A stretch of DNA of 64,000 nucleotides from Bryobacterales bacterium. Its GTDB lineage: Bacteria; Acidobacteriota; Terriglobia; Bryobacterales; Bryobacteraceae. This document shows, piece after piece, positions 18,446-25,953 of the stretch. The translations under genes and the position numbers were made by a program. The notes below the pieces were generated by a model. It did no database searches. It was given only the letters and a program-made list of their open reading frames with translations, and was not told the DNA's origin. The stretch is taken from the NCBI GenBank assembly GCA_016716385.1, contig JADJWL010000008.1, positions 124,001-188,000 on the forward strand. The letters run 5' to 3'. Numbering within the stretch: position 1 is the stretch's first letter; every line of letters starts with the position of its first letter.

Positions 18446-19186
18446 ATGGCAACCGAAAAGCAAATCGCTGCCAATCGTCGCAATGCTCAGAATTCCACGG
18501 GTCCCCGAACCCGCGAAGGCAAGGCCGCGTCGTCGTGCAATGCCGCCGTCACCGGACTCTTCTCCCGGCACCTCGTCCTCACCGGCGTCGAAGACCCGGC
18601 CGAATTCCAGGCCCTCCTCGACGGCCTGATCGAGGATTTCCAGCCGCAATCCGCGCACCAGCAGATCCTCGTCACCCGCTACGCCCGCCAGTTGTGGCTG
18701 TCCCAGCGCATCGCCCGCATGGAGTGCGCCATCGCCCAATCGCAAATCGACGAGGCCTGGCAGAACTTCTGGGGCAATCAACCCCTCCCCGACGACCCCG
18801 CCGAGCACGACGAGATCGCCAGCAGGGTCCTGGCCGAAACCTGGACCGCCGACGCCTCTGGCAGCCGGATCCTGGAGCGTCTCCAGAAGCACGCCGCCAT
18901 CGTCGAGCGCCAGATCGCCCGTTCCCTCCGCATGCTGCGCCGCGAGATGCCTCTACAACAAAAGTGCGAAATCGAACCCATTTCGTCCGTTGAACCCGAG
19001 CCGCCGGGCAGGGAAGAGCCCGCGCCCGCTTCCGAAATTGCAAAAGCGAACCCAATTTCCGAAGCACCCGGCCCCCGGCCCGCGGCCTGCACGCGCTGCC
19101 ACAACACCCGTCGCCGCGCTCCACGCCTCACGCCACGGCTGAAAGCGTTCCTGGAGATCCGGCGCAACCGGCGCCAGGCAGCCTGA
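18446..19186 (+). CDS. STGP-motif conserved hypothetical protein
   Basis: 246 residues, no signal peptide or membrane segment. The N-terminus ANRRNAQNSTGPRTREGKAA followed by NAAVTGLFS is the hallmark of a hypothetical family common in Acidobacteriota and other soil bacteria (usual form N-x-NA-x-STGP-x-T-x-x-GK, then NA-x-x-HGL). The usual His of HGL is Thr here. The middle is helical (about 60-170), and the tail (about 175-246) is Pro/Glu-rich and then Arg-rich, which suggests nucleic-acid contact. AAAGGA precedes the ATG. Function unknown. The position next to a broken IS fits the impression that this family sits in variable regions. Confidence 0.7.
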   Translation: MATEKQIAANRRNAQNSTGPRTREGKAASSCNAAVTGLFSRHLVLTGVEDPAEFQALLDGLIEDFQPQSAHQQILVTRYARQLWLSQRIARMECAIAQSQIDEAWQNFWGNQPLPDDPAEHDEIASRVLAETWTADASGSRILERLQKHAAIVERQIARSLRMLRREMPLQQKCEIEPISSVEPEPPGREEPAPASEIAKANPISEAPGPRPAACTRCHNTRRRAPRLTPRLKAFLEIRRNRRQAA

Positions 19187-19270
19187 TCGCGTCGATTCAG
19201 GCCGCCGGCAAGCGGCCGGGCAGGTCGTGTTCGCTCTCAGCCAGGTCTTTTCGCGTCACTGGTTTGCGGC

Positions 19271-21121
19271 TCACCGGACTTCGAACACGCCGAACACCAT
19301 CCCGAGTTCGCGGCCATCGGAAATGGTGCGGTCCACTTCCAGTTCGATCTCGATGGCTTCTTCGCCCGTGAGTTTGTCCGGCAAGGTCAGGGCGAATTCC
19401 ACCGTGGGTTCCGGCAGAGTCGCCTCGCCGAGCGGCACGCCTCCGGCGCGGATTCGCAGACGCAATGGACCGCGTTCCAACTGCTGCGGCGGGCAGTAGC
19501 CGCTGACGTGGAGGCGTTCACCCGTGCGCCGCGGACCGGCAATGCGGAGAGTGGCGCGGTGGGGCATCCAGCGCCCGCCCTGGTCGACGGGGTGCCACTC
19601 CGGCCCGAGCCACGAAGCCAGCAGCGGGTTTGCCACATCGACGCGCCGCGGGATGTCCGCCTTCAACTTGGAACGCGCCTCGGCCTCGTAGGTGCCCGTG
19701 ACGTTGCGCAGCCGCCGCTTGGCCGCCGAGTAGACCACGACGTTCCCCCGGTCCAGCCCCTGCAGGACGGCGGCGGCAGGCAGCGTGAAGGGTCCGGTGT
19801 CGCCGATCTCCGGGTGCGGCGTGATCTTCGCCGCGGCCTCCGGCGCAAGGTGAATGTCGCTGACGTTGACGAGGCGAAATGGACTGTCGATCATGCAGCC
19901 CCAGAACAGCGTGTCGTCGACGTCGGTCAGCAGGATGGTGCGGTCGGGATGCAGGTCGCGCCCGCGCGCGGCGCCGGCGACCAGCCATTCGCAGGCGCGG
20001 CTGCGGTCGTGGCTCCAGGCGACCCCAATGGCGGTCACGGGAATCGCGGTGCCCAAGTACAGAACCGCCAGCGACAGGCCTGCCAGGCGGCCGGACCATC
20101 CCGCGCGCCAACCGGCGGCCACGGCGCCGGCGCCGAGCGCGGAGAGCCCCAGCAGCGGCACCGTCAGGTAGTAGTCGGACACGTGGTCGCGCAAAGGCAG
20201 GTAGAGCGCCAGCGTGATCGCGAACCACGCGAGCCAGAAGGCCGGCTCGCGGCGTCCTTGCCGCCAGCTCCAGAGGGCAAACCCGAGCAGCGCTCCGGTC
20301 AGAACGAGGGTCGCGGTGAGCGGCAGCCATGCCGGGATTGCGAAATATTCCGGTGTCCGGCCCACACCAAGCGCCATCTGCCAGTACTGCCAGAGCGTCG
20401 CGGCGATGGAGGTGTCGAAATGCATCCGGTAGTTGGCCGGGATCTCGGCGGGCGCATTGATGCGGTGCAGCACCGCGTACGCCAGCGATGGGACGAACAA
20501 CGGCAGCGTTGCCCGCCAGCGTTCGCGGCGGAACAGAATCGTGTAGGCGAGCGCCAGCGCCGGGTAGGTCACATTCAGCTCGAGCGCCCCGAAGCCGAGC
20601 AGGAACGCGGCCCATTGGCCCCAGAAGTAGCCGCGCTGGTTCGTGTCCAGATAGAGCACCCAGCAGGTGAATGCAGTCAGGAGAAAGAAGGCGCACAGAG
20701 CCTGGTTGAAGACCGAGGTCCAGGTCATCAACTGCACCAGGGCCGGGTTGGCGAGCCAGAAGAACGGCGCCAGAAACCCTACCGCGGCACTCTGCCCCAA
20801 GCGGCGCGCCAGCGCGGCCAGCAGGGCGACATTCGCCGCCTGAGTGATGAAGACGGCGATCCGGAACGGCAGCGGGTCCAGACCGAACAGCTCGTAGAAC
20901 CCCGAGAAGAAGGCGCGCTCGCTCAGAGGCCGCACCGACCCCTGCGCCATCGGCGTGAACAGCATAGTCCAGACGTCAGAGAACGTTTCGATGTGGCGCG
21001 ACAGTCCGAGCCAGGCGAAGTCGTCCTGCTGAAACCAGACGTTGAGGCCCTGCCAGTAGAGAAGCAGGCCGAACAGGGGCGGGACGGTCCACCAGGCGGC
21101 GCGTCCCAACGCCGCGATCAT
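19271..21121 (-). CDS. Polytopic glycosyltransferase-like membrane protein with C-terminal RELG domain
   Basis: 616 residues. Residues 1-400 contain about ten hydrophobic segments. An early periplasmic-type loop with WFQQDDFAWLG carries an acidic Asp-Asp pair, as in GT-C/PMT-like enzymes that use polyprenyl-linked sugars. Residues 400-500 are soluble. Residues 509-616 (WHPVDQGGRWMPHRATLRI to ISDGRELGMVFGVFEVR) form a beta domain that also makes up most of the next protein and the C-terminus of the methyltransferase at 23713. The ATG overlaps the stop of the upstream gene by four bases. Glycosyl transfer is inferred from topology and the acidic pair only; sugar donor and acceptor are unknown. 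Confidence 0.6.
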   Translation of the reverse strand: MIAALGRAAWWTVPPLFGLLLYWQGLNVWFQQDDFAWLGLSRHIETFSDVWTMLFTPMAQGSVRPLSERAFFSGFYELFGLDPLPFRIAVFITQAANVALLAALARRLGQSAAVGFLAPFFWLANPALVQLMTWTSVFNQALCAFFLLTAFTCWVLYLDTNQRGYFWGQWAAFLLGFGALELNVTYPALALAYTILFRRERWRATLPLFVPSLAYAVLHRINAPAEIPANYRMHFDTSIAATLWQYWQMALGVGRTPEYFAIPAWLPLTATLVLTGALLGFALWSWRQGRREPAFWLAWFAITLALYLPLRDHVSDYYLTVPLLGLSALGAGAVAAGWRAGWSGRLAGLSLAVLYLGTAIPVTAIGVAWSHDRSRACEWLVAGAARGRDLHPDRTILLTDVDDTLFWGCMIDSPFRLVNVSDIHLAPEAAAKITPHPEIGDTGPFTLPAAAVLQGLDRGNVVVYSAAKRRLRNVTGTYEAEARSKLKADIPRRVDVANPLLASWLGPEWHPVDQGGRWMPHRATLRIAGPRRTGERLHVSGYCPPQQLERGPLRLRIRAGGVPLGEATLPEPTVEFALTLPDKLTGEEAIEIELEVDRTISDGRELGMVFGVFEVR

Positions 21122-21645
21122 TTCGTGTCCAGCGCGATCGAAGAGGCGATGACGCCCAGCTCCCGGCCATCGAACACACCGGCCGGGATCGCTTTGTCGA
21201 GGGTGAACTCGACATTCACAGCCTCGCCCGACAGGACCTCGGCCGGGACGTCGCGGGTATAAGTGAACTCGCCGGACTGGGTGTAGGTTTCGGGCGACAG
21301 GCCGCGCCCTCCCGCGGTGGCGGTCAGCGAGACGGCGTTGAGGCGCTCGATCACCGGGTCCGGGACGGCGAACTTAAATTGCAGCCGCGCTCCCTTTTCG
21401 CGCGCTCCGGCGGGCGGCCGCAGCGCGACCGAGAACGACTTCGCGGTCCAGCGCCAGGCGTTGTGCTCCACGTCATGGAAGCCGCTCAACAACTGTGTCT
21501 TGGCCCGCGGGTCGGCCATGTGAACCATGCTCGCGAGGGTCGCCGAGTCTTCGTCCGTATGGGCGACGCTGATGCCTTCCCGCCGCTTGCAGCCAATTCC
21601 GGCCGCCAGGGCCAGCGTCAAAACAAGAACGCTTAATCTCCGCAC
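21118..21645 (-). CDS. Small exported protein made mostly of the RELG beta domain
   Basis: 175 residues from GTG 21645, chosen because it starts a good signal sequence (RRLSVLVLTLALAAGIGC); a TTG at 21666 in the same frame is possible. The Cys after AGIG suggests a lipoprotein, although the lipobox is not canonical (Gly at -3). From about residue 52 it matches the domain at the methyltransferase C-terminus: LLSGFHDVEHNAWRWTAKSF here against LLRGWHAAEEAGWRWTAREF there, both ending DxRELG(V/L)xxxSI. It overlaps the molybdoprotein gene by 13 bp and the membrane protein by four. It probably sits on the envelope next to its neighbour. Function unknown. Confidence 0.6.
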   Translation of the reverse strand: MRRLSVLVLTLALAAGIGCKRREGISVAHTDEDSATLASMVHMADPRAKTQLLSGFHDVEHNAWRWTAKSFSVALRPPAGAREKGARLQFKFAVPDPVIERLNAVSLTATAGGRGLSPETYTQSGEFTYTRDVPAEVLSGEAVNVEFTLDKAIPAGVFDGRELGVIASSIALDTK

Positions 21646-23669
21646 TTTTCCACCTGCACCAGACAACTGTAAAACACCGGACCGCCGCCCATGTCGGTAA
21701 GGCGTGGGGCGACGAGGGCATTGGCCGACCGGCCGTGTTGCGACCGGCTGGGCCAGCGCACGGCGGGTGCCGCAACCACGCCCGGCTGGAGGCTGCCGTT
21801 GACTTTCGCCGTGAAGACGGTTGCGCCGCGCTGGTTGAACGCGCGCACGAGGTCGCCGTCGGCGATGCCGCGCGGGGCGGCGTCGGCGGCGTGCATCTCG
21901 AGAACCGCGGTCTGCATGTCCGTGTCCGGACGGTTTCCAAATGTCGAATTCATGCTGTCGTCGTTCTTGGGTGAAATCATTTCGAGTGGGAACCGGGTGC
22001 GCAGCGCAGCGTCGCCGAGCCGCGATTCCACCGGCGGTTCGTAGTCCGGCAGCCTCAGGTTCGCGCGTCCCCCGGACGCCTCGAAGCCGCCCTCTGCGAA
22101 CGGCAGAAACGGCTCGCCGACCCGCAGGCGCACGCTATGCTCCCGCTCCAGTTGTTCCAGGGTGATGCCCCGGACGAAGGGGTGTTCGCTCGCCAGCAGC
22201 GTGCGGATCATGTCGTCTTCCGTATCGGCGAAACACGGATCGTCGAATCCCATGCGCCGCGCCAACTGGCGAAAGACTTCCACGTTCGGCCTGGCCTCGC
22301 CGGGCGCCGGCACCACCGGCCGCGCCAGTTGGAGGTAGTAGTGCCCATAGGCGAAGTAGAGGTCTGTGTGTTCCAGGAACGTCGTCGCGGGTAGGACGAT
22401 GTCGGCGTGCCGCGCCGTGTCGGTGAGGAACTGCTCCAGCACCACGGTGAACAGGTCCTCGCGCGCCAGGCCCTGGAGCACCCGGTTCTGATCGGGCGCG
22501 ATCGCGGCGGGGTTCGAATTGTAGACGACGAGCGCCTTCACCGGAGGGTGTTCCAGATCGAGCAGCGCTTCGGCAAGTTGCGACATGTTCACCACGCGGG
22601 CCGGGCGGCCGAGCGGCGAGCGAAGTTGCAGGTCCTCGCGTGCAAGCTGCGGGACATTCAGACGGAATGCCTGGGACGTGGACAATTGCATGCCGCCCCC
22701 GGCATAGCGCCATTGCCCGGTGATCACCGGAAGCAGGGACACGGCAGCGGCGGCGAGTCCGCCGCGCTCGCTGCGCTGGATGCCGTAGTTCAGGCGGATC
22801 GCCGCCGGACGCGTCGTGGCGTACTCGCGGGCCAGCGCCGCGATCTCGTGCCGCGGGATGCCGGTCAGCCGTTCGGTCGCTTCCGGCGTGTAGGACGCGA
22901 CGCGCGCGCGCAACTCGTCGATGCCGTCAGTGTGCCGGGCGATGTAGTCCGCGTCTTCGAGGCCCTCGGCGAAGATCACGTGCATCAGGCCGAACGCGAG
23001 CGCGGCGTCGGAGCCGGGGTTCACGAAGAAGTGCTTGTCGGACAGGCGTCCGGTGCGGTTGAGGCGCGGGTCAATCGTATAGAAGCGCGCGCCGTTGCGC
23101 CGTGCCTCGACGATGAATGGCCACAGGTGCACGTTGGTGCCGAGAATGTTCGCGCCCCAGGCCAGGATGAGCTTCGCGTCGCGGAATTGCTCGGGCGGCG
23201 TCGAGTAGCGGACGCCCATGGCGAGGGTTTGTCCCGCGACACCGGCGGCCGAGCAGATGGTCCGGTCGAGCCGCGACGCGCCGAAGCGGTGGAAGAAGCG
23301 GCGGTCCATCCCCTGGCCGTTCAGATAGCCCATGGTGCCGGCGTAGCTGTAGGGCAGCACCGCTTCCGGACCGAACTCCTCGCCAGCCGCGCGCAGGCGT
23401 GTTGCGATCTGGTCCAAAGCTTCGTCCCATGAGATCCGAGCAAACTGCCCTTCGCCCTTCTTACCGGTCCGGCGGAGAGGGTGCAACAGCCGCTCGGGTG
23501 AGTACTCCCGTTCGAGATACCGGGCGACCTTGGCACACAGGAAGCCTCGCGTTACCGGATGGTCCGGGTTGCCGCGCAGCCTCGTCGCGCGCCCGTCTTC
23601 CACAGTCACAAGCACGGAGCAGGCGTCCGGACAGTCCAGGGCACAGACGGAATGCTTGACGAGCGGCAT
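21633..23669 (-). CDS. Molybdopterin (bis-MGD) oxidoreductase, BisC/DMSO-reductase family
   Basis: 678 residues from ATG 23669. The iron-sulfur motif CALDCPDACSV with the later GFLCAK holds one [4Fe-4S] cluster (C-x3-C-x3-C...C). GTMGYLNGQG and RLDRTICSAAG are the usual Mo-cofactor segments, where the Cys of TICSAAG may be the Mo ligand. ILAWGANILGTN and NSNPAAIAPD are further MGD-binding loops, and the C-terminal domain has MQTAVLEMHAADAAPRGIADGD. There is no signal peptide and no electron-transfer subunit next to it, so it is probably a single-subunit cytoplasmic enzyme. In-frame codons up to 23732 would overlap the divergent methyltransferase start, hence the chosen ATG. Substrate unknown. 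Confidence 0.85.
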   Translation of the reverse strand: MPLVKHSVCALDCPDACSVLVTVEDGRATRLRGNPDHPVTRGFLCAKVARYLEREYSPERLLHPLRRTGKKGEGQFARISWDEALDQIATRLRAAGEEFGPEAVLPYSYAGTMGYLNGQGMDRRFFHRFGASRLDRTICSAAGVAGQTLAMGVRYSTPPEQFRDAKLILAWGANILGTNVHLWPFIVEARRNGARFYTIDPRLNRTGRLSDKHFFVNPGSDAALAFGLMHVIFAEGLEDADYIARHTDGIDELRARVASYTPEATERLTGIPRHEIAALAREYATTRPAAIRLNYGIQRSERGGLAAAAVSLLPVITGQWRYAGGGMQLSTSQAFRLNVPQLAREDLQLRSPLGRPARVVNMSQLAEALLDLEHPPVKALVVYNSNPAAIAPDQNRVLQGLAREDLFTVVLEQFLTDTARHADIVLPATTFLEHTDLYFAYGHYYLQLARPVVPAPGEARPNVEVFRQLARRMGFDDPCFADTEDDMIRTLLASEHPFVRGITLEQLEREHSVRLRVGEPFLPFAEGGFEASGGRANLRLPDYEPPVESRLGDAALRTRFPLEMISPKNDDSMNSTFGNRPDTDMQTAVLEMHAADAAPRGIADGDLVRAFNQRGATVFTAKVNGSLQPGVVAAPAVRWPSRSQHGRSANALVAPRLTDMGGGPVFYSCLVQVEKCGD

Positions 23670-23676
23670 GGATTCA

Positions 23677-23682
23677 TTATAG
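23677..23682 (-). promoter_or_regulatory. Consensus -10 box 7 bases before the molybdoprotein ATG
   Basis: TATAAT on the minus strand ends 7 bases before the ATG at 23669, which puts the transcript start at or next to the start codon. No SD is present, so a leaderless mRNA is likely. The -35 region is poor. Confidence 0.5.
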
Positions 23683-23712
23683 GGCGCGTGGAGTGCTACA
23701 CTCGCCTCCTGC

Positions 23713-24831
23713 ATGGCGTCTTCTCCCGGCATCCGCGACCTGCTGGAACGGGCCAGGGACTTCTCAAGCGTGTTGCGCCTGGCGAAGCTCCGGATGGGTC
23801 CGCAGCCGTTTGAATGGTATCCCTACGAGTCCCTCTCCGGACTGCAACACCTCGAAAAGCTGCTCGCGGGCGACCCGCGGCCGCTGCGGGAGTTGATCGG
23901 GGACGCGCCGGTGCTCGATATCGGCTGCGCGGACGGGGAGATGTCGTTCTTCTTCGAATCGCTTGGCTACCGGGTCCATGCGATTGACCACCGGGCGTCC
24001 AACCAGAATCACATGATGGGCGTCCGGGCGCTGAAGCAGGCATTCGAGTCGCGGATCGAGATTTCCGAGATCGACCTGGACAGCCAGTTTGTGCTGCCGG
24101 GGGAACGCTACGGACTGGCGTTGTTCCTGGGAACGCTCTATCACCTGAAGAACCCGTTCTACGTGCTCGACGCGCTGTCCCGGCAGGCGTCCCGCTGTCT
24201 GCTGAGCACAAGGATCGCGCGCTCCGCCGGCGGGATGCGCCTGGAGCCGCTGCCGGTGGCATATCTCGTCGACGAAGATGAGCTAAACGCCGACGACAGC
24301 AACTTCTGGATCTTTACGGAAGCCGGGCTGCGGCGGCTGCTGAAACGGACGAACTGGGACGTCGAGGCGTTCATCACGGTGGGGGACCGCCAGTCCTCCG
24401 ACCCCGTCTCGGCGCAGCACGACGAGCGGGCATTCTGCCTGGTGCGCAGCCGCTGGGCGCTGGCCAACGTCGAGTTGCTGCGCGGCTGGCACGCCGCCGA
24501 GGAGGCCGGGTGGCGGTGGACCGCGCGCGAGTTCTCGTTCCGCGCGCCCGTCCCGGCAGGCGATGGCCCGGCGGTCTTGAAGATGAGCCTCTACGTCAAT
24601 GACCGCCTGTTCGAAACCGCTCCCGAGGTGCGTCTCGAAGGCTCGGTGTCCGGCGAGCGGCTGGCGGTCGACGTGTGGCGCGCGCCGGGCCGCTACGTCT
24701 ACGAGCGGCGGCTGCCGCGGCCGCCCGATGGGTACGCGGAGTTCGAGTTCGCACTCAGCGCCGCGATCGGTCCCGAGCCGGCCGATCCGAGAGAACTTGG
24801 CCTGGTGGTCGCCTCCATTCGCTGCGATTAA
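23713..24831 (+). CDS. SAM-dependent methyltransferase with C-terminal RELG domain
   Basis: 372 residues, soluble. Residues 65-92 (APVLDIGCADGEMSFFFESLGY then VHAID) are motif I of class I methyltransferases, and YGLALFLGTLYHLKNPF is motif IV. The N-terminal half resembles CmoB/mo5U34-methyltransferase-like proteins, a group often found with glycan genes and not necessarily acting on tRNA. Residues 253-372 (LLRGWHAAEE to PRELGLVVASIRCD) are the beta domain shared with the two minus-strand neighbours. The gene is divergent from the molybdoprotein, 43 bp apart. A role in modifying a surface glycan together with the membrane protein is an inference. Confidence 0.75.
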   Translation: MASSPGIRDLLERARDFSSVLRLAKLRMGPQPFEWYPYESLSGLQHLEKLLAGDPRPLRELIGDAPVLDIGCADGEMSFFFESLGYRVHAIDHRASNQNHMMGVRALKQAFESRIEISEIDLDSQFVLPGERYGLALFLGTLYHLKNPFYVLDALSRQASRCLLSTRIARSAGGMRLEPLPVAYLVDEDELNADDSNFWIFTEAGLRRLLKRTNWDVEAFITVGDRQSSDPVSAQHDERAFCLVRSRWALANVELLRGWHAAEEAGWRWTAREFSFRAPVPAGDGPAVLKMSLYVNDRLFETAPEVRLEGSVSGERLAVDVWRAPGRYVYERRLPRPPDGYAEFEFALSAAIGPEPADPRELGLVVASIRCD

Positions 24832-24893
24832 GGTCCAGCCCGGGTTTCGCCGATAAATGCCTGTGCAGTACGGGGTTTTGCGCGCTGGACCTT
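24830..24893. repeat. 10-bp inverted repeat AAGGTCCAGC / GCTGGACCTT, 44 bp apart
   Basis: The left arm (24830-24839) includes the end of the methyltransferase stop codon; the right arm (24884-24893) touches the -35 box of the next promoter. The arms match at all ten positions. It could fold as the 3' end of the methyltransferase mRNA or bind a regulator. Confidence 0.45.
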
Positions 24894-24921
24894 GACTTCA
24901 CCGGAAGCTTCCGCGTATGTT
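24892..24921 (+). promoter_or_regulatory. Promoter with palindromic spacer for the three-gene operon
   Basis: TTGACT (24892-24897), an 18-base spacer and TATGTT (24916-24921). The spacer contains the perfect 12-bp palindrome CGGAAGCTTCCG (24902-24913), well placed for a repressor or a MerR-type activator. The transcript would start near 24928, with AAGGAG at 24942-24947 before the ATG at 24953. Confidence 0.55.
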
Positions 24922-24952
24922 GGGACACCTGACAGAAAACCAAGGAGAACCG

Positions 24953-25933
24953 ATGGCAGCGCAAGCGGCCTTATCCGAACACGACCGTTTTCTGATCGCC
25001 CGAACCGAGGAAGCTGTTCATGACGGGAAGCAGCTCTTCGACTGGTTCCGGCGCAATGACCTCGCGGGGACGCTCAAACTCTATCCGATCGACCTGAAAC
25101 GCCAGTTTCGCCTGCCGAACAAGGCCGAGGGGGTGCTCGACTTCCTGGAGATCAACGGGAAGCGGACAAGCGTGATGGGGGTGTTGCAGACGGTAGAATT
25201 CGGACAGTACCGCGGCGACAACCTGGCGGCCCGCCTGAAGCAGTTTGTCCTGGCGGAATTCCTCAGCCGGGCACACTGGATCTATCCCGACGGGCATCCC
25301 GGCGGGTTCACCATCCAGCAGAGCCTGTACAAGACACTCTCCGGTGAGTACGGCAAGTTTCTGGGGCCGGATACGCAGGGGTGCGTGGACCTCTCCCTGC
25401 TTGGAGCGCAGTACGATTGGGTCCTGCTGACGGCGGAGATTCACGACTTCGTCATGCATTTCGGCCCGCTGACGGTGCGCCCACGGGAAGCGGCCTGCGT
25501 GTCGCCGGCGCCCGGGTTCATGGAGATCATCGACAATCCCGCGCCGGGTTGGGTGGTCGAGATCCTCGTGGGATATCCGTTCGTGGAGTTCGCGCCGATT
25601 CCGAACTACTTCGGCTTTGGGCCGGGTAAGTTCAAGGTCGCGATCAAGACCTATTCATTCCAGTTGAGCGAGTCGGGCGATGTCCGTGCGCGGATGTACT
25701 TCGCGGCGGCGCCGCGCTGCAAGAAGGTGTTCGATATCGCTCCCTGGATTCCCGATCCGGTCTATGGCGGGGCGGATCTGTTGAGTAAGCTGTCCCTCGG
25801 GCTGTGGAGCTCGCAGGGCTTTCACGACCGGCTGGACTCGTTTATGCTCGCCCAGCACAGCCGGGTGCATCAGGCTCTGATGGATGGCGTGGAAAAGGTA
25901 TGGCGGGAGTGGTTGACCGGAGGTGATGTCTGA
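24953..25933 (+). CDS. Unknown cytoplasmic protein, first gene of the pseudo-patatin operon
   Basis: 326 residues from ATG 24953, which has AAGGAG six bases upstream. No signal peptide or membrane segment. The sequence is rich in aromatic residues (LFDWFRRNDLAGTLKLYP, IPNYFGFGPGKFKVAIKTY) and looks like a mixed alpha/beta fold. Several His and Asp residues (HWIYPDGHPGG, AEIHDFVMHFGP) could bind a metal, but no known motif is recognised. The next gene starts 20 bp after its stop and the third gene overlaps the second, so all three act together. I do not know the function. Confidence 0.75.
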   Translation: MAAQAALSEHDRFLIARTEEAVHDGKQLFDWFRRNDLAGTLKLYPIDLKRQFRLPNKAEGVLDFLEINGKRTSVMGVLQTVEFGQYRGDNLAARLKQFVLAEFLSRAHWIYPDGHPGGFTIQQSLYKTLSGEYGKFLGPDTQGCVDLSLLGAQYDWVLLTAEIHDFVMHFGPLTVRPREAACVSPAPGFMEIIDNPAPGWVVEILVGYPFVEFAPIPNYFGFGPGKFKVAIKTYSFQLSESGDVRARMYFAAAPRCKKVFDIAPWIPDPVYGGADLLSKLSLGLWSSQGFHDRLDSFMLAQHSRVHQALMDGVEKVWREWLTGGDV

Positions 25934-25953
25934 CAACGCAACAGAATGGGAGA

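Noticed and set aside
19508..21262. 584-codon plus-strand ORF
   Set aside because: Antisense of the membrane protein; rich in Arg/Gln/Pro with no fold-like pattern.
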